Part shown: positions 13,263-26,551 of the stretch, in pieces
How positions within the stretch are numbered: position 1 is the stretch's first letter
Layout: each line of letters begins with the position of its first letter
Assembly (NCBI GenBank): GCA_037178625.1
Contig: CM074139.1
Coordinates: 310,001-374,000 of the forward strand
Length of the DNA: 64,000 nt
From: Skeletonema tropicum
Taxonomy: Eukaryota; Bacillariophyta; Thalassiosirophyceae; Thalassiosirales; Thalassiosiraceae
Direction of reading: 5' to 3'
Program-made: the position numbers and the translations under genes
The notes under the pieces: generated by a model
What the model was told of the DNA's origin: nothing
The model's input: only the letters and a program-made list of their open reading frames with translations
Databases searched by the model: none

Positions 13263-13996
13263 TATATATATAATATAGAGAGATGATAATAGATTACTAT
13301 ACTACATTACCTCTTCCTCTCCAAATTCACCTTTTCCTTCCTAACTTTGCTACTTTTGTTCGTATCAAGGCGATGAGTGTTGATGTAGAAAGCTCTCATT
13401 GCGCTCTATCGATTGGTTGCAGTTGCAAGGTCAAATATCGATGTTTTGTCGATCGACTCACCTCGAGAGTGGTCTAGAAAGTCGTCACCAGCGCCAATAC
13501 CATCGTCATTGTAACCAAGACTACCGTCAAAACATCACTTTCTGGACCCATTTTAGCCTCATCGATTGAACAAAAGTCGCCCAAACAGGCTGAATATACG
13601 CCTACCTAAGCGATAGAGTACGACGATTGCTTTCCAAAAAGGACACTTATCGCTGTCATTGGACGAGTACAAGACAAGATAAAGTGACAATATGAATGTA
13701 GCGTGCTTGAGTTGGCTGGTGTCTGGAGTTGGTGACTTTTTGATGCGACAGTTAGTACCGCTCGATGCTGCTTAAATATTTCGAGTTCGCAGAAGCCACG
13801 AAGCCATCAAAATTGCATGGAAACCATGAGGAACTTCCATCGTAGCCTATCGAACCGCTACCGACCAAGTTTGTATATAATAGAGCTTCTATCTCTCTTC
13901 CTGAAGGCGACGTGCGCTAGAGCTGCTCTGCTCGCCTAACTAATTCAATATAATTTAAATTTAGCCGCCAATCAAGCGAGTCCATCAAACCAAACC

Positions 13997-14827
13997 ATGA
14001 CTTCGTCCACAACATCCGACAACGAGCTGGTTGTCAACACCACAGCCCTATCCACACCACCTCACGACGACAACTGCCATCGAACAACCTCCGAGGGCGA
14101 GGGCAGCTCTGGAATTCAAAGCAGCAGCGTGGGCGGCAGTGCCAGTGCGCTCAGCTCTCCGCTTCTGAACGGAGAACACATTGTCTTGTTGAGTTTGAGT
14201 AATGATAATACTCCGATTGATAACGATAACAATAGTAATAATACGGAGGCGGAGGCACATGAACCTGCTGCGGTGCATGATGATAATATTAACGATAGTG
14301 ATAGAACTTCCGCTCGTCTAAATCTAATCAGCATCAGCACTCCTCCGGTGCCGGCTCCGGTTGGCCTCAGCTCTAATTCTAACGCAGCATCGCGTTCCGG
14401 GTTTGAAGTGATTGAACGACGGGACCAAAATCCTAATTTGATGATGCAGATGATGGCATCTTCTACGGATATGAATATTGAAATTGAAAATAATATCTCA
14501 CCGGCAGAATCAGAATTGATATCAGCGCGGGGTGATAATGACGGTGATAATGGTGATGACAATATTGGCAATATCATTATTAATGATCCACAAGACAACA
14601 ACGACGGCAACAGCAACAACGAGGCGGTGTACTCACCGCCGCCCGATTCCATCATCCACAGTGACCTACAATCGCTGAGTCCTCCGCCGCTGTCCTTCAA
14701 ATCGGATAGTCATCACCAGTACAACGTTCATCACAGTCCTCATTCTCAGAGTCGAATGATCTCGTCTAGATGGGAAGTGTTACAACATGACAATCAACTG
14801 AACATCTTTAGGAATGATGTACAATGA
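13997..14827 (+). CDS. Truncated array copy 9, 276-aa ORF
   Basis: Consensus ORF. The TA run just after the stop is one dinucleotide shorter, a variant shared only with the next copy, so these two units are probably sisters. Confidence 0.5.
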   Translation: MTSSTTSDNELVVNTTALSTPPHDDNCHRTTSEGEGSSGIQSSSVGGSASALSSPLLNGEHIVLLSLSNDNTPIDNDNNSNNTEAEAHEPAAVHDDNINDSDRTSARLNLISISTPPVPAPVGLSSNSNAASRSGFEVIERRDQNPNLMMQMMASSTDMNIEIENNISPAESELISARGDNDGDNGDDNIGNIIINDPQDNNDGNSNNEAVYSPPPDSIIHSDLQSLSPPPLSFKSDSHHQYNVHHSPHSQSRMISSRWEVLQHDNQLNIFRNDVQ

Positions 14828-15561
14828 TATATATAATATAGAGAGATGATAATAGATTACTATACTACATTACCTCTTCCTCTCCAAATTCACCTTTTCC
14901 TTCCTAACTTTGCTACTTTTGTTCGTATCAAGGCGATGAGTGTTGATGTAGAAAGCTCTCATTGCGCTCTATCGATTGGTTGCAGTTGCAAGGTCAAATA
15001 TCGATGTTTTGTCGATCGACTCACCTCGAGAGTGGTCTAGAAAGTCGTCACCAGCGCCAATACCATCGTCATTGTAACCAAGACTACCGTCAAAACATCA
15101 CTTTCTGGACCCATTTTAGCCTCATCGATTGAACAAAAGTCGCCCAAACAGGCTGAATATACGCCTACCTAAGCGATAGAGTACGACGATTGCTTTCCAA
15201 AAAGGACACTTATCGCTGTCATTGGACGAGTACAAGACAAGATAAAGTGACAATATGAATGTAGCGTGCTTGAGTTGGCTGGTGTCTGGAGTTGGTGACT
15301 TTTTGATGCGACAGTTAGTACCGCTCGATGCTGCTTAAATATTTCGAGTTCGCAGAAGCCACGAAGCCATCAAAATTGCATGTGGAAACCATGAGGAACT
15401 TCCATCGTAGCCTATCGAACCGCTACCGACCAAGTTTGTATATAATAGAGCTTCTATCTCTCTTCCTGAAGGCGACGTGCGCTAGAGCTGCTCTGCTCGC
15501 CTAACTAATTCAATATAATTTAAATTTAGCCGCCAATCAAGCGAGTCCATCAAACCAAACC

Positions 15562-16392
15562 ATGACTTCGTCCACAACATCCGACAACGAGCTGGTTGTC
15601 AACACCACAGCCCTATCCACACCACCTCACGACGACAACTGCCATCGAACAACCTCCGAGGGCGAGGGCAGCTCTGGAATTCAAAGCAGCAGCGTGGGCG
15701 GCAGTGCCAGTGCGCTCAGCTCTCCGCTTCTGAACGGAGAACACATTGTCTTGTTGAGTTTGAGTAATGATAATACTCCGATTGATAACGATAACAATAG
15801 TAATAATACGGAGGCGGAGGCACATGAACCTGCTGCGGTGCATGATGATAATATTAACGATAGTGATAGAACTTCCGCTCGTCTAAATCTAATCAGCATC
15901 AGCACTCCTCCGGTGCCGGCTCCGGTTGGCCTCAGCTCTAATTCTAACGCAGCATCGCGTTCCGGGTTTGAAGTGATTGAACGACGGGACCAAAATCCTA
16001 ATTTGATGATGCAGATGATGGCATCTTCTACGGATATGAATATTGAAATTGAAAATAATATCTCACCGGCAGAATCAGAATTGATATCAGCGCGGGGTGA
16101 TAATGACGGTGATAATGGTGATGACAATATTGGCAATATCATTATTAATGATCCACAAGACAACAACGACGGCAACAGCAACAACGAGGCGGTGTACTCA
16201 CCGCCGCCCGATTCCATCATCCACAGTGACCTACAATCGCTGAGTCCTCCGCCGCTGTCCTTCAAATCGGATAGTCATCACCAGTACAACGTTCATCACA
16301 GTCCTCATTCTCAGAGTCGAATGATCTCGTCTAGATGGGAAGTGTTACAACATGACAATCAACTGAACATCTTTAGGAATGATGTACAATGA
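15562..16392 (+). CDS. Truncated array copy 10, 276-aa ORF
   Basis: Consensus ORF that shares the shortened TA run after the stop with copy 9. A 2-bp insertion lies in the spacer variant site at about 15380. Confidence 0.5.
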   Translation: MTSSTTSDNELVVNTTALSTPPHDDNCHRTTSEGEGSSGIQSSSVGGSASALSSPLLNGEHIVLLSLSNDNTPIDNDNNSNNTEAEAHEPAAVHDDNINDSDRTSARLNLISISTPPVPAPVGLSSNSNAASRSGFEVIERRDQNPNLMMQMMASSTDMNIEIENNISPAESELISARGDNDGDNGDDNIGNIIINDPQDNNDGNSNNEAVYSPPPDSIIHSDLQSLSPPPLSFKSDSHHQYNVHHSPHSQSRMISSRWEVLQHDNQLNIFRNDVQ

Positions 16393-17132
16393 TATATATA
16401 ATATAGAGAGATGATAATAGATTACTATACTACATTACCTCTTCCTCTCCAAATTCACCTTTTCCTTCCTAACTTTGCTACTTTTGTTCGTATCAAGGCG
16501 ATGAGTGTTGATGTAGAAAGCTCTCATTGCGCTCTATCGATTGGTTGCAGTTGCAAGGTCAAATATCGATGTTTTGTCGATCGACTCACCTCGAGAGTGG
16601 TCTAGAAAGTCGTCACCAGCGCCAATACCATCGTCATTGTAACCAAGACTACCGTCAAAACATCACTTTCTGGACCCATTTTAGCCTCATCGATTGAACA
16701 AAAGTCGCCCAAACAGGCTGAATATACGCCTACCTAAGCGATAGAGTACGACGATTGCTTTCCAAAAAGGACACTTATCGCTGTCATTGGACGAGTACAA
16801 GACAAGATAAAGTGACAATATGAATGTAGCGTGCTTGAGTTGGCTGGTGTCTGGAGTTGGTGACTTTTTGATGCGACAGTTAGTACCGCTCGATGCTGCT
16901 TAAATATTTCGAGTTCGCAGAAGCCACGAAGCCATCAAAATTGCATGGAAACATGGAAACCATGAGGAACTTCCATCGTAGCCTATCGAACCGCTACCGA
17001 CCAAGTTTGTATATAATAGAGCTTCTATCTCTCTTCCTGAAGGCGACGTGCGCTAGAGCTGCTCTGCTCGCCTAACTAATTCAATATAATTTAAATTTAG
17101 CCGCCAATCAAGCGAGTCCATCAAACCAAACC

Positions 17133-17963
17133 ATGACTTCGTCCACAACATCCGACAACGAGCTGGTTGTCAACACCACAGCCCTATCCACACCACCTCA
17201 CGACGACAACTGCCATCGAACAACCTCCGAGGGCGAGGGCAGCTCTGGAATTCAAAGCAGCAGCGTGGGCGGCAGTGCCAGTGCGCTCAGCTCTCCGCTT
17301 CTGAACGGAGAACACATTGTCTTGTTGAGTTTGAGTAATGATAATACTCCGATTGATAACGATAACAATAGTAATAATACGGAGGCGGAGGCACATGAAC
17401 CTGCTGCGGTGCATGATGATAATATTAACGATAGTGATAGAACTTCCGCTCGTCTAAATCTAATCAGCATCAGCACTCCTCCGGTGCCGGCTCCGGTTGG
17501 CCTCAGCTCTAATTCTAACGCAGCATCGCGTTCCGGGTTTGAAGTGATTGAACGACGGGACCAAAATCCTAATTTGATGATGCAGATGATGGCATCTTCT
17601 ACGGATATGAATATTGAAATTGAAAATAATATCTCACCGGCAGAATCAGAATTGATATCAGCGCGGGGTGATAATGACGGTGATAATGGTGATGACAATA
17701 TTGGCAATATCATTATTAATGATCCACAAGACAACAACGACGGCAACAGCAACAACGAGGCGGTGTACTCACCGCCGCCCGATTCCATCATCCACAGTGA
17801 CCTACAATCGCTGAGTCCTCCGCCGCTGTCCTTCAAATCGGATAGTCATCACCAGTACAACGTTCATCACAGTCCTCATTCTCAGAGTCGAATGATCTCG
17901 TCTAGATGGGAAGTGTTACAACATGACAATCAACTGAACATCTTTAGGAATGATGTACAATGA
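17133..17963 (+). CDS. Truncated array copy 11, 276-aa ORF
   Basis: Consensus ORF. The spacer before it has the long form with one further A. Confidence 0.5.
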   Translation: MTSSTTSDNELVVNTTALSTPPHDDNCHRTTSEGEGSSGIQSSSVGGSASALSSPLLNGEHIVLLSLSNDNTPIDNDNNSNNTEAEAHEPAAVHDDNINDSDRTSARLNLISISTPPVPAPVGLSSNSNAASRSGFEVIERRDQNPNLMMQMMASSTDMNIEIENNISPAESELISARGDNDGDNGDDNIGNIIINDPQDNNDGNSNNEAVYSPPPDSIIHSDLQSLSPPPLSFKSDSHHQYNVHHSPHSQSRMISSRWEVLQHDNQLNIFRNDVQ

Positions 17964-18705
17964 TATATATATAATATAGAGAGATGATAATAGATTACTA
18001 TACTACATTACCTCTTCCTCTCCAAATTCACCTTTTCCTTCCTAACTTTGCTACTTTTGTTCGTATCAAGGCGATGAGTGTTGATGTAGAAAGCTCTCAT
18101 TGCGCTCTATCGATTGGTTGCAGTTGCAAGGTCAAATATCGATGTTTTGTCGATCGACTCACCTCGAGAGTGGTCTAGAAAGTCGTCACCAGCGCCAATA
18201 CCATCGTCATTGTAACCAAGACTACCGTCAAAACATCACTTTCTGGACCCATTTTAGCCTCATCGATTGAACAAAAGTCGCCCAAACAGGCTGAATATAC
18301 GCCTACCTAAGCGATAGAGTACGACGATTGCTTTCCAAAAAGGACACTTATCGCTGTCATTGGACGAGTACAAGACAAGATAAAGTGACAATATGAATGT
18401 AGCGTGCTTGAGTTGGCTGTGTGTCTGGAGTTGGTGACTTTTTGATGCGACAGTTAGTACCGCTCGATGCTGCTTAAATATTTCGAGTTCGCAGAAGCCA
18501 CGAAGCCATCAAAATTGCATGGAACATGGAAACCATGAGGAACTTCCATCGTAGCCTATCGAACCGCTACCGACCAAGTTTGTATATAATAGAGCTTCTA
18601 TCTCTCTTCCTGAAGGCGACGTGCGCTAGAGCTGCTCTGCTCGCCTAACTAATTCAATATAATTTAAATTTAGCCGCCAATCAAGCGAGTCCATCAAACC
18701 AAACC

Positions 18706-19536
18706 ATGACTTCGTCCACAACATCCGACAACGAGCTGGTTGTCAACACCACAGCCCTATCCACACCACCTCACGACGACAACTGCCATCGAACAACCTC
18801 CGAGGGCGAGGGCAGCTCTGGAATTCAAAGCAGCAGCGTGGGCGGCAGTGCCAGTGCGCTCAGCTCTCCGCTTCTGAACGGAGAACACATTGTCTTGTTG
18901 AGTTTGAGTAATGATAATACTCCGATTGATAACGATAACAATAGTAATAATACGGAGGCGGAGGCACATGAACCTGCTGCGGTGCATGATGATAATATTA
19001 ACGATAGTGATAGAACTTCCGCTCGTCTAAATCTAATCAGCATCAGCACTCCTCCGGTGCCGGCTCCGGTTGGCCTCAGCTCTAATTCTAACGCAGCATC
19101 GCGTTCCGGGTTTGAAGTGATTGAACGACGGGACCAAAATCCTAATTTGATGATGCAGATGATGGCATCTTCTACGGATATGAATATTGAAATTGAAAAT
19201 AATATCTCACCGGCAGAATCAGAATTGATATCAGCGCGGGGTGATAATGACGGTGATAATGGTGATGACAATATTGGCAATATCATTATTAATGATCCAC
19301 AAGACAACAACGACGGCAACAGCAACAACGAGGCGGTGTACTCACCGCCGCCCGATTCCATCATCCACAGTGACCTACAATCGCTGAGTCCTCCGCCGCT
19401 GTCCTTCAAATCGGATAGTCATCACCAGTACAACGTTCATCACAGTCCTCATTCTCAGAGTCGAATGATCTCGTCTAGATGGGAAGTGTTACAACATGAC
19501 AATCAACTGAACATCTTTAGGAATGATGTACAATGA
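18706..19536 (+). CDS. Truncated array copy 12, 276-aa ORF
   Basis: Consensus ORF preceded by a long-form spacer with one extra base near 18419, giving a 1573-bp unit. Downstream of here the array is nearly error-free. Confidence 0.5.
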   Translation: MTSSTTSDNELVVNTTALSTPPHDDNCHRTTSEGEGSSGIQSSSVGGSASALSSPLLNGEHIVLLSLSNDNTPIDNDNNSNNTEAEAHEPAAVHDDNINDSDRTSARLNLISISTPPVPAPVGLSSNSNAASRSGFEVIERRDQNPNLMMQMMASSTDMNIEIENNISPAESELISARGDNDGDNGDDNIGNIIINDPQDNNDGNSNNEAVYSPPPDSIIHSDLQSLSPPPLSFKSDSHHQYNVHHSPHSQSRMISSRWEVLQHDNQLNIFRNDVQ

Positions 19537-20277
19537 TATATATATAATATAGAGAGATGATAATAGATTACTATACTACATTACCTCTTCCTCTCCAAAT
19601 TCACCTTTTCCTTCCTAACTTTGCTACTTTTGTTCGTATCAAGGCGATGAGTGTTGATGTAGAAAGCTCTCATTGCGCTCTATCGATTGGTTGCAGTTGC
19701 AAGGTCAAATATCGATGTTTTGTCGATCGACTCACCTCGAGAGTGGTCTAGAAAGTCGTCACCAGCGCCAATACCATCGTCATTGTAACCAAGACTACCG
19801 TCAAAACATCACTTTCTGGACCCATTTTAGCCTCATCGATTGAACAAAAGTCGCCCAAACAGGCTGAATATACGCCTACCTAAGCGATAGAGTACGACGA
19901 TTGCTTTCCAAAAAGGACACTTATCGCTGTCATTGGACGAGTACAAGACAAGATAAAGTGACAATATGAATGTAGCGTGCTTGAGTTGGCTGGTGTCTGG
20001 AGTTGGTGACTTTTTGATGCGACAGTTAGTACCGCTCGATGCTGCTTAAATATTTCGAGTTCGCAGAAGCCACGAAGCCATCAAAATTGCATGGAACATG
20101 GAAACCATGAGGAACTTCCATCGTAGCCTATCGAACCGCTACCGACCAAGTTTGTATATAATAGAGCTTCTATCTCTCTTCCTGAAGGCGACGTGCGCTA
20201 GAGCTGCTCTGCTCGCCTAACTAATTCAATATAATTTAAATTTAGCCGCCAATCAAGCGAGTCCATCAAACCAAACC

Positions 20278-21108
20278 ATGACTTCGTCCACAACATCCGA
20301 CAACGAGCTGGTTGTCAACACCACAGCCCTATCCACACCACCTCACGACGACAACTGCCATCGAACAACCTCCGAGGGCGAGGGCAGCTCTGGAATTCAA
20401 AGCAGCAGCGTGGGCGGCAGTGCCAGTGCGCTCAGCTCTCCGCTTCTGAACGGAGAACACATTGTCTTGTTGAGTTTGAGTAATGATAATACTCCGATTG
20501 ATAACGATAACAATAGTAATAATACGGAGGCGGAGGCACATGAACCTGCTGCGGTGCATGATGATAATATTAACGATAGTGATAGAACTTCCGCTCGTCT
20601 AAATCTAATCAGCATCAGCACTCCTCCGGTGCCGGCTCCGGTTGGCCTCAGCTCTAATTCTAACGCAGCATCGCGTTCCGGGTTTGAAGTGATTGAACGA
20701 CGGGACCAAAATCCTAATTTGATGATGCAGATGATGGCATCTTCTACGGATATGAATATTGAAATTGAAAATAATATCTCACCGGCAGAATCAGAATTGA
20801 TATCAGCGCGGGGTGATAATGACGGTGATAATGGTGATGACAATATTGGCAATATCATTATTAATGATCCACAAGACAACAACGACGGCAACAGCAACAA
20901 CGAGGCGGTGTACTCACCGCCGCCCGATTCCATCATCCACAGTGACCTACAATCGCTGAGTCCTCCGCCGCTGTCCTTCAAATCGGATAGTCATCACCAG
21001 TACAACGTTCATCACAGTCCTCATTCTCAGAGTCGAATGATCTCGTCTAGATGGGAAGTGTTACAACATGACAATCAACTGAACATCTTTAGGAATGATG
21101 TACAATGA
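20278..21108 (+). CDS. Truncated array copy 13, 276-aa ORF
   Basis: Consensus ORF, long-form spacer upstream (1572 bp from the previous ATG). First member of the long/short alternating block. Confidence 0.5.
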   Translation: MTSSTTSDNELVVNTTALSTPPHDDNCHRTTSEGEGSSGIQSSSVGGSASALSSPLLNGEHIVLLSLSNDNTPIDNDNNSNNTEAEAHEPAAVHDDNINDSDRTSARLNLISISTPPVPAPVGLSSNSNAASRSGFEVIERRDQNPNLMMQMMASSTDMNIEIENNISPAESELISARGDNDGDNGDDNIGNIIINDPQDNNDGNSNNEAVYSPPPDSIIHSDLQSLSPPPLSFKSDSHHQYNVHHSPHSQSRMISSRWEVLQHDNQLNIFRNDVQ

Positions 21109-21842
21109 TATATATATAATATAGAGAGATGATAATAGATTACTATACTACATTACCTCTTCCTCTCCAAATTCACCTTTTCCTTCCTAACTTTGCTACT
21201 TTTGTTCGTATCAAGGCGATGAGTGTTGATGTAGAAAGCTCTCATTGCGCTCTATCGATTGGTTGCAGTTGCAAGGTCAAATATCGATGTTTTGTCGATC
21301 GACTCACCTCGAGAGTGGTCTAGAAAGTCGTCACCAGCGCCAATACCATCGTCATTGTAACCAAGACTACCGTCAAAACATCACTTTCTGGACCCATTTT
21401 AGCCTCATCGATTGAACAAAAGTCGCCCAAACAGGCTGAATATACGCCTACCTAAGCGATAGAGTACGACGATTGCTTTCCAAAAAGGACACTTATCGCT
21501 GTCATTGGACGAGTACAAGACAAGATAAAGTGACAATATGAATGTAGCGTGCTTGAGTTGGCTGGTGTCTGGAGTTGGTGACTTTTTGATGCGACAGTTA
21601 GTACCGCTCGATGCTGCTTAAATATTTCGAGTTCGCAGAAGCCACGAAGCCATCAAAATTGCATGGAAACCATGAGGAACTTCCATCGTAGCCTATCGAA
21701 CCGCTACCGACCAAGTTTGTATATAATAGAGCTTCTATCTCTCTTCCTGAAGGCGACGTGCGCTAGAGCTGCTCTGCTCGCCTAACTAATTCAATATAAT
21801 TTAAATTTAGCCGCCAATCAAGCGAGTCCATCAAACCAAACC

Positions 21843-22673
21843 ATGACTTCGTCCACAACATCCGACAACGAGCTGGTTGTCAACACCACAGCCCTATCCA
21901 CACCACCTCACGACGACAACTGCCATCGAACAACCTCCGAGGGCGAGGGCAGCTCTGGAATTCAAAGCAGCAGCGTGGGCGGCAGTGCCAGTGCGCTCAG
22001 CTCTCCGCTTCTGAACGGAGAACACATTGTCTTGTTGAGTTTGAGTAATGATAATACTCCGATTGATAACGATAACAATAGTAATAATACGGAGGCGGAG
22101 GCACATGAACCTGCTGCGGTGCATGATGATAATATTAACGATAGTGATAGAACTTCCGCTCGTCTAAATCTAATCAGCATCAGCACTCCTCCGGTGCCGG
22201 CTCCGGTTGGCCTCAGCTCTAATTCTAACGCAGCATCGCGTTCCGGGTTTGAAGTGATTGAACGACGGGACCAAAATCCTAATTTGATGATGCAGATGAT
22301 GGCATCTTCTACGGATATGAATATTGAAATTGAAAATAATATCTCACCGGCAGAATCAGAATTGATATCAGCGCGGGGTGATAATGACGGTGATAATGGT
22401 GATGACAATATTGGCAATATCATTATTAATGATCCACAAGACAACAACGACGGCAACAGCAACAACGAGGCGGTGTACTCACCGCCGCCCGATTCCATCA
22501 TCCACAGTGACCTACAATCGCTGAGTCCTCCGCCGCTGTCCTTCAAATCGGATAGTCATCACCAGTACAACGTTCATCACAGTCCTCATTCTCAGAGTCG
22601 AATGATCTCGTCTAGATGGGAAGTGTTACAACATGACAATCAACTGAACATCTTTAGGAATGATGTACAATGA
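21843..22673 (+). CDS. Truncated array copy 14, 276-aa ORF
   Basis: Consensus ORF, short-form spacer upstream (1565 bp). Confidence 0.5.
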   Translation: MTSSTTSDNELVVNTTALSTPPHDDNCHRTTSEGEGSSGIQSSSVGGSASALSSPLLNGEHIVLLSLSNDNTPIDNDNNSNNTEAEAHEPAAVHDDNINDSDRTSARLNLISISTPPVPAPVGLSSNSNAASRSGFEVIERRDQNPNLMMQMMASSTDMNIEIENNISPAESELISARGDNDGDNGDDNIGNIIINDPQDNNDGNSNNEAVYSPPPDSIIHSDLQSLSPPPLSFKSDSHHQYNVHHSPHSQSRMISSRWEVLQHDNQLNIFRNDVQ

Positions 22674-23414
22674 TATATATATAATATAGAGAGATGATAA
22701 TAGATTACTATACTACATTACCTCTTCCTCTCCAAATTCACCTTTTCCTTCCTAACTTTGCTACTTTTGTTCGTATCAAGGCGATGAGTGTTGATGTAGA
22801 AAGCTCTCATTGCGCTCTATCGATTGGTTGCAGTTGCAAGGTCAAATATCGATGTTTTGTCGATCGACTCACCTCGAGAGTGGTCTAGAAAGTCGTCACC
22901 AGCGCCAATACCATCGTCATTGTAACCAAGACTACCGTCAAAACATCACTTTCTGGACCCATTTTAGCCTCATCGATTGAACAAAAGTCGCCCAAACAGG
23001 CTGAATATACGCCTACCTAAGCGATAGAGTACGACGATTGCTTTCCAAAAAGGACACTTATCGCTGTCATTGGACGAGTACAAGACAAGATAAAGTGACA
23101 ATATGAATGTAGCGTGCTTGAGTTGGCTGGTGTCTGGAGTTGGTGACTTTTTGATGCGACAGTTAGTACCGCTCGATGCTGCTTAAATATTTCGAGTTCG
23201 CAGAAGCCACGAAGCCATCAAAATTGCATGGAACATGGAAACCATGAGGAACTTCCATCGTAGCCTATCGAACCGCTACCGACCAAGTTTGTATATAATA
23301 GAGCTTCTATCTCTCTTCCTGAAGGCGACGTGCGCTAGAGCTGCTCTGCTCGCCTAACTAATTCAATATAATTTAAATTTAGCCGCCAATCAAGCGAGTC
23401 CATCAAACCAAACC

Positions 23415-24245
23415 ATGACTTCGTCCACAACATCCGACAACGAGCTGGTTGTCAACACCACAGCCCTATCCACACCACCTCACGACGACAACTGCCATCG
23501 AACAACCTCCGAGGGCGAGGGCAGCTCTGGAATTCAAAGCAGCAGCGTGGGCGGCAGTGCCAGTGCGCTCAGCTCTCCGCTTCTGAACGGAGAACACATT
23601 GTCTTGTTGAGTTTGAGTAATGATAATACTCCGATTGATAACGATAACAATAGTAATAATACGGAGGCGGAGGCACATGAACCTGCTGCGGTGCATGATG
23701 ATAATATTAACGATAGTGATAGAACTTCCGCTCGTCTAAATCTAATCAGCATCAGCACTCCTCCGGTGCCGGCTCCGGTTGGCCTCAGCTCTAATTCTAA
23801 CGCAGCATCGCGTTCCGGGTTTGAAGTGATTGAACGACGGGACCAAAATCCTAATTTGATGATGCAGATGATGGCATCTTCTACGGATATGAATATTGAA
23901 ATTGAAAATAATATCTCACCGGCAGAATCAGAATTGATATCAGCGCGGGGTGATAATGACGGTGATAATGGTGATGACAATATTGGCAATATCATTATTA
24001 ATGATCCACAAGACAACAACGACGGCAACAGCAACAACGAGGCGGTGTACTCACCGCCGCCCGATTCCATCATCCACAGTGACCTACAATCGCTGAGTCC
24101 TCCGCCGCTGTCCTTCAAATCGGATAGTCATCACCAGTACAACGTTCATCACAGTCCTCATTCTCAGAGTCGAATGATCTCGTCTAGATGGGAAGTGTTA
24201 CAACATGACAATCAACTGAACATCTTTAGGAATGATGTACAATGA
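23415..24245 (+). CDS. Truncated array copy 15, 276-aa ORF
   Basis: Consensus ORF, long-form spacer upstream (1572 bp). Confidence 0.5.
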   Translation: MTSSTTSDNELVVNTTALSTPPHDDNCHRTTSEGEGSSGIQSSSVGGSASALSSPLLNGEHIVLLSLSNDNTPIDNDNNSNNTEAEAHEPAAVHDDNINDSDRTSARLNLISISTPPVPAPVGLSSNSNAASRSGFEVIERRDQNPNLMMQMMASSTDMNIEIENNISPAESELISARGDNDGDNGDDNIGNIIINDPQDNNDGNSNNEAVYSPPPDSIIHSDLQSLSPPPLSFKSDSHHQYNVHHSPHSQSRMISSRWEVLQHDNQLNIFRNDVQ

Positions 24246-24979
24246 TATATATATAATATAGAGAGATGATAATAGATTACTATACTACATTACCTCTTCC
24301 TCTCCAAATTCACCTTTTCCTTCCTAACTTTGCTACTTTTGTTCGTATCAAGGCGATGAGTGTTGATGTAGAAAGCTCTCATTGCGCTCTATCGATTGGT
24401 TGCAGTTGCAAGGTCAAATATCGATGTTTTGTCGATCGACTCACCTCGAGAGTGGTCTAGAAAGTCGTCACCAGCGCCAATACCATCGTCATTGTAACCA
24501 AGACTACCGTCAAAACATCACTTTCTGGACCCATTTTAGCCTCATCGATTGAACAAAAGTCGCCCAAACAGGCTGAATATACGCCTACCTAAGCGATAGA
24601 GTACGACGATTGCTTTCCAAAAAGGACACTTATCGCTGTCATTGGACGAGTACAAGACAAGATAAAGTGACAATATGAATGTAGCGTGCTTGAGTTGGCT
24701 GGTGTCTGGAGTTGGTGACTTTTTGATGCGACAGTTAGTACCGCTCGATGCTGCTTAAATATTTCGAGTTCGCAGAAGCCACGAAGCCATCAAAATTGCA
24801 TGGAAACCATGAGGAACTTCCATCGTAGCCTATCGAACCGCTACCGACCAAGTTTGTATATAATAGAGCTTCTATCTCTCTTCCTGAAGGCGACGTGCGC
24901 TAGAGCTGCTCTGCTCGCCTAACTAATTCAATATAATTTAAATTTAGCCGCCAATCAAGCGAGTCCATCAAACCAAACC

Positions 24980-25810
24980 ATGACTTCGTCCACAACATCC
25001 GACAACGAGCTGGTTGTCAACACCACAGCCCTATCCACACCACCTCACGACGACAACTGCCATCGAACAACCTCCGAGGGCGAGGGCAGCTCTGGAATTC
25101 AAAGCAGCAGCGTGGGCGGCAGTGCCAGTGCGCTCAGCTCTCCGCTTCTGAACGGAGAACACATTGTCTTGTTGAGTTTGAGTAATGATAATACTCCGAT
25201 TGATAACGATAACAATAGTAATAATACGGAGGCGGAGGCACATGAACCTGCTGCGGTGCATGATGATAATATTAACGATAGTGATAGAACTTCCGCTCGT
25301 CTAAATCTAATCAGCATCAGCACTCCTCCGGTGCCGGCTCCGGTTGGCCTCAGCTCTAATTCTAACGCAGCATCGCGTTCCGGGTTTGAAGTGATTGAAC
25401 GACGGGACCAAAATCCTAATTTGATGATGCAGATGATGGCATCTTCTACGGATATGAATATTGAAATTGAAAATAATATCTCACCGGCAGAATCAGAATT
25501 GATATCAGCGCGGGGTGATAATGACGGTGATAATGGTGATGACAATATTGGCAATATCATTATTAATGATCCACAAGACAACAACGACGGCAACAGCAAC
25601 AACGAGGCGGTGTACTCACCGCCGCCCGATTCCATCATCCACAGTGACCTACAATCGCTGAGTCCTCCGCCGCTGTCCTTCAAATCGGATAGTCATCACC
25701 AGTACAACGTTCATCACAGTCCTCATTCTCAGAGTCGAATGATCTCGTCTAGATGGGAAGTGTTACAACATGACAATCAACTGAACATCTTTAGGAATGA
25801 TGTACAATGA
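24980..25810 (+). CDS. Truncated array copy 16, 276-aa ORF
   Basis: Consensus ORF, short-form spacer upstream (1565 bp). Confidence 0.5.
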   Translation: MTSSTTSDNELVVNTTALSTPPHDDNCHRTTSEGEGSSGIQSSSVGGSASALSSPLLNGEHIVLLSLSNDNTPIDNDNNSNNTEAEAHEPAAVHDDNINDSDRTSARLNLISISTPPVPAPVGLSSNSNAASRSGFEVIERRDQNPNLMMQMMASSTDMNIEIENNISPAESELISARGDNDGDNGDDNIGNIIINDPQDNNDGNSNNEAVYSPPPDSIIHSDLQSLSPPPLSFKSDSHHQYNVHHSPHSQSRMISSRWEVLQHDNQLNIFRNDVQ

Positions 25811-26551
25811 TATATATATAATATAGAGAGATGATAATAGATTACTATACTACATTACCTCTTCCTCTCCAAATTCACCTTTTCCTTCCTAACTTTGCTA
25901 CTTTTGTTCGTATCAAGGCGATGAGTGTTGATGTAGAAAGCTCTCATTGCGCTCTATCGATTGGTTGCAGTTGCAAGGTCAAATATCGATGTTTTGTCGA
26001 TCGACTCACCTCGAGAGTGGTCTAGAAAGTCGTCACCAGCGCCAATACCATCGTCATTGTAACCAAGACTACCGTCAAAACATCACTTTCTGGACCCATT
26101 TTAGCCTCATCGATTGAACAAAAGTCGCCCAAACAGGCTGAATATACGCCTACCTAAGCGATAGAGTACGACGATTGCTTTCCAAAAAGGACACTTATCG
26201 CTGTCATTGGACGAGTACAAGACAAGATAAAGTGACAATATGAATGTAGCGTGCTTGAGTTGGCTGGTGTCTGGAGTTGGTGACTTTTTGATGCGACAGT
26301 TAGTACCGCTCGATGCTGCTTAAATATTTCGAGTTCGCAGAAGCCACGAAGCCATCAAAATTGCATGGAACATGGAAACCATGAGGAACTTCCATCGTAG
26401 CCTATCGAACCGCTACCGACCAAGTTTGTATATAATAGAGCTTCTATCTCTCTTCCTGAAGGCGACGTGCGCTAGAGCTGCTCTGCTCGCCTAACTAATT
26501 CAATATAATTTAAATTTAGCCGCCAATCAAGCGAGTCCATCAAACCAAACC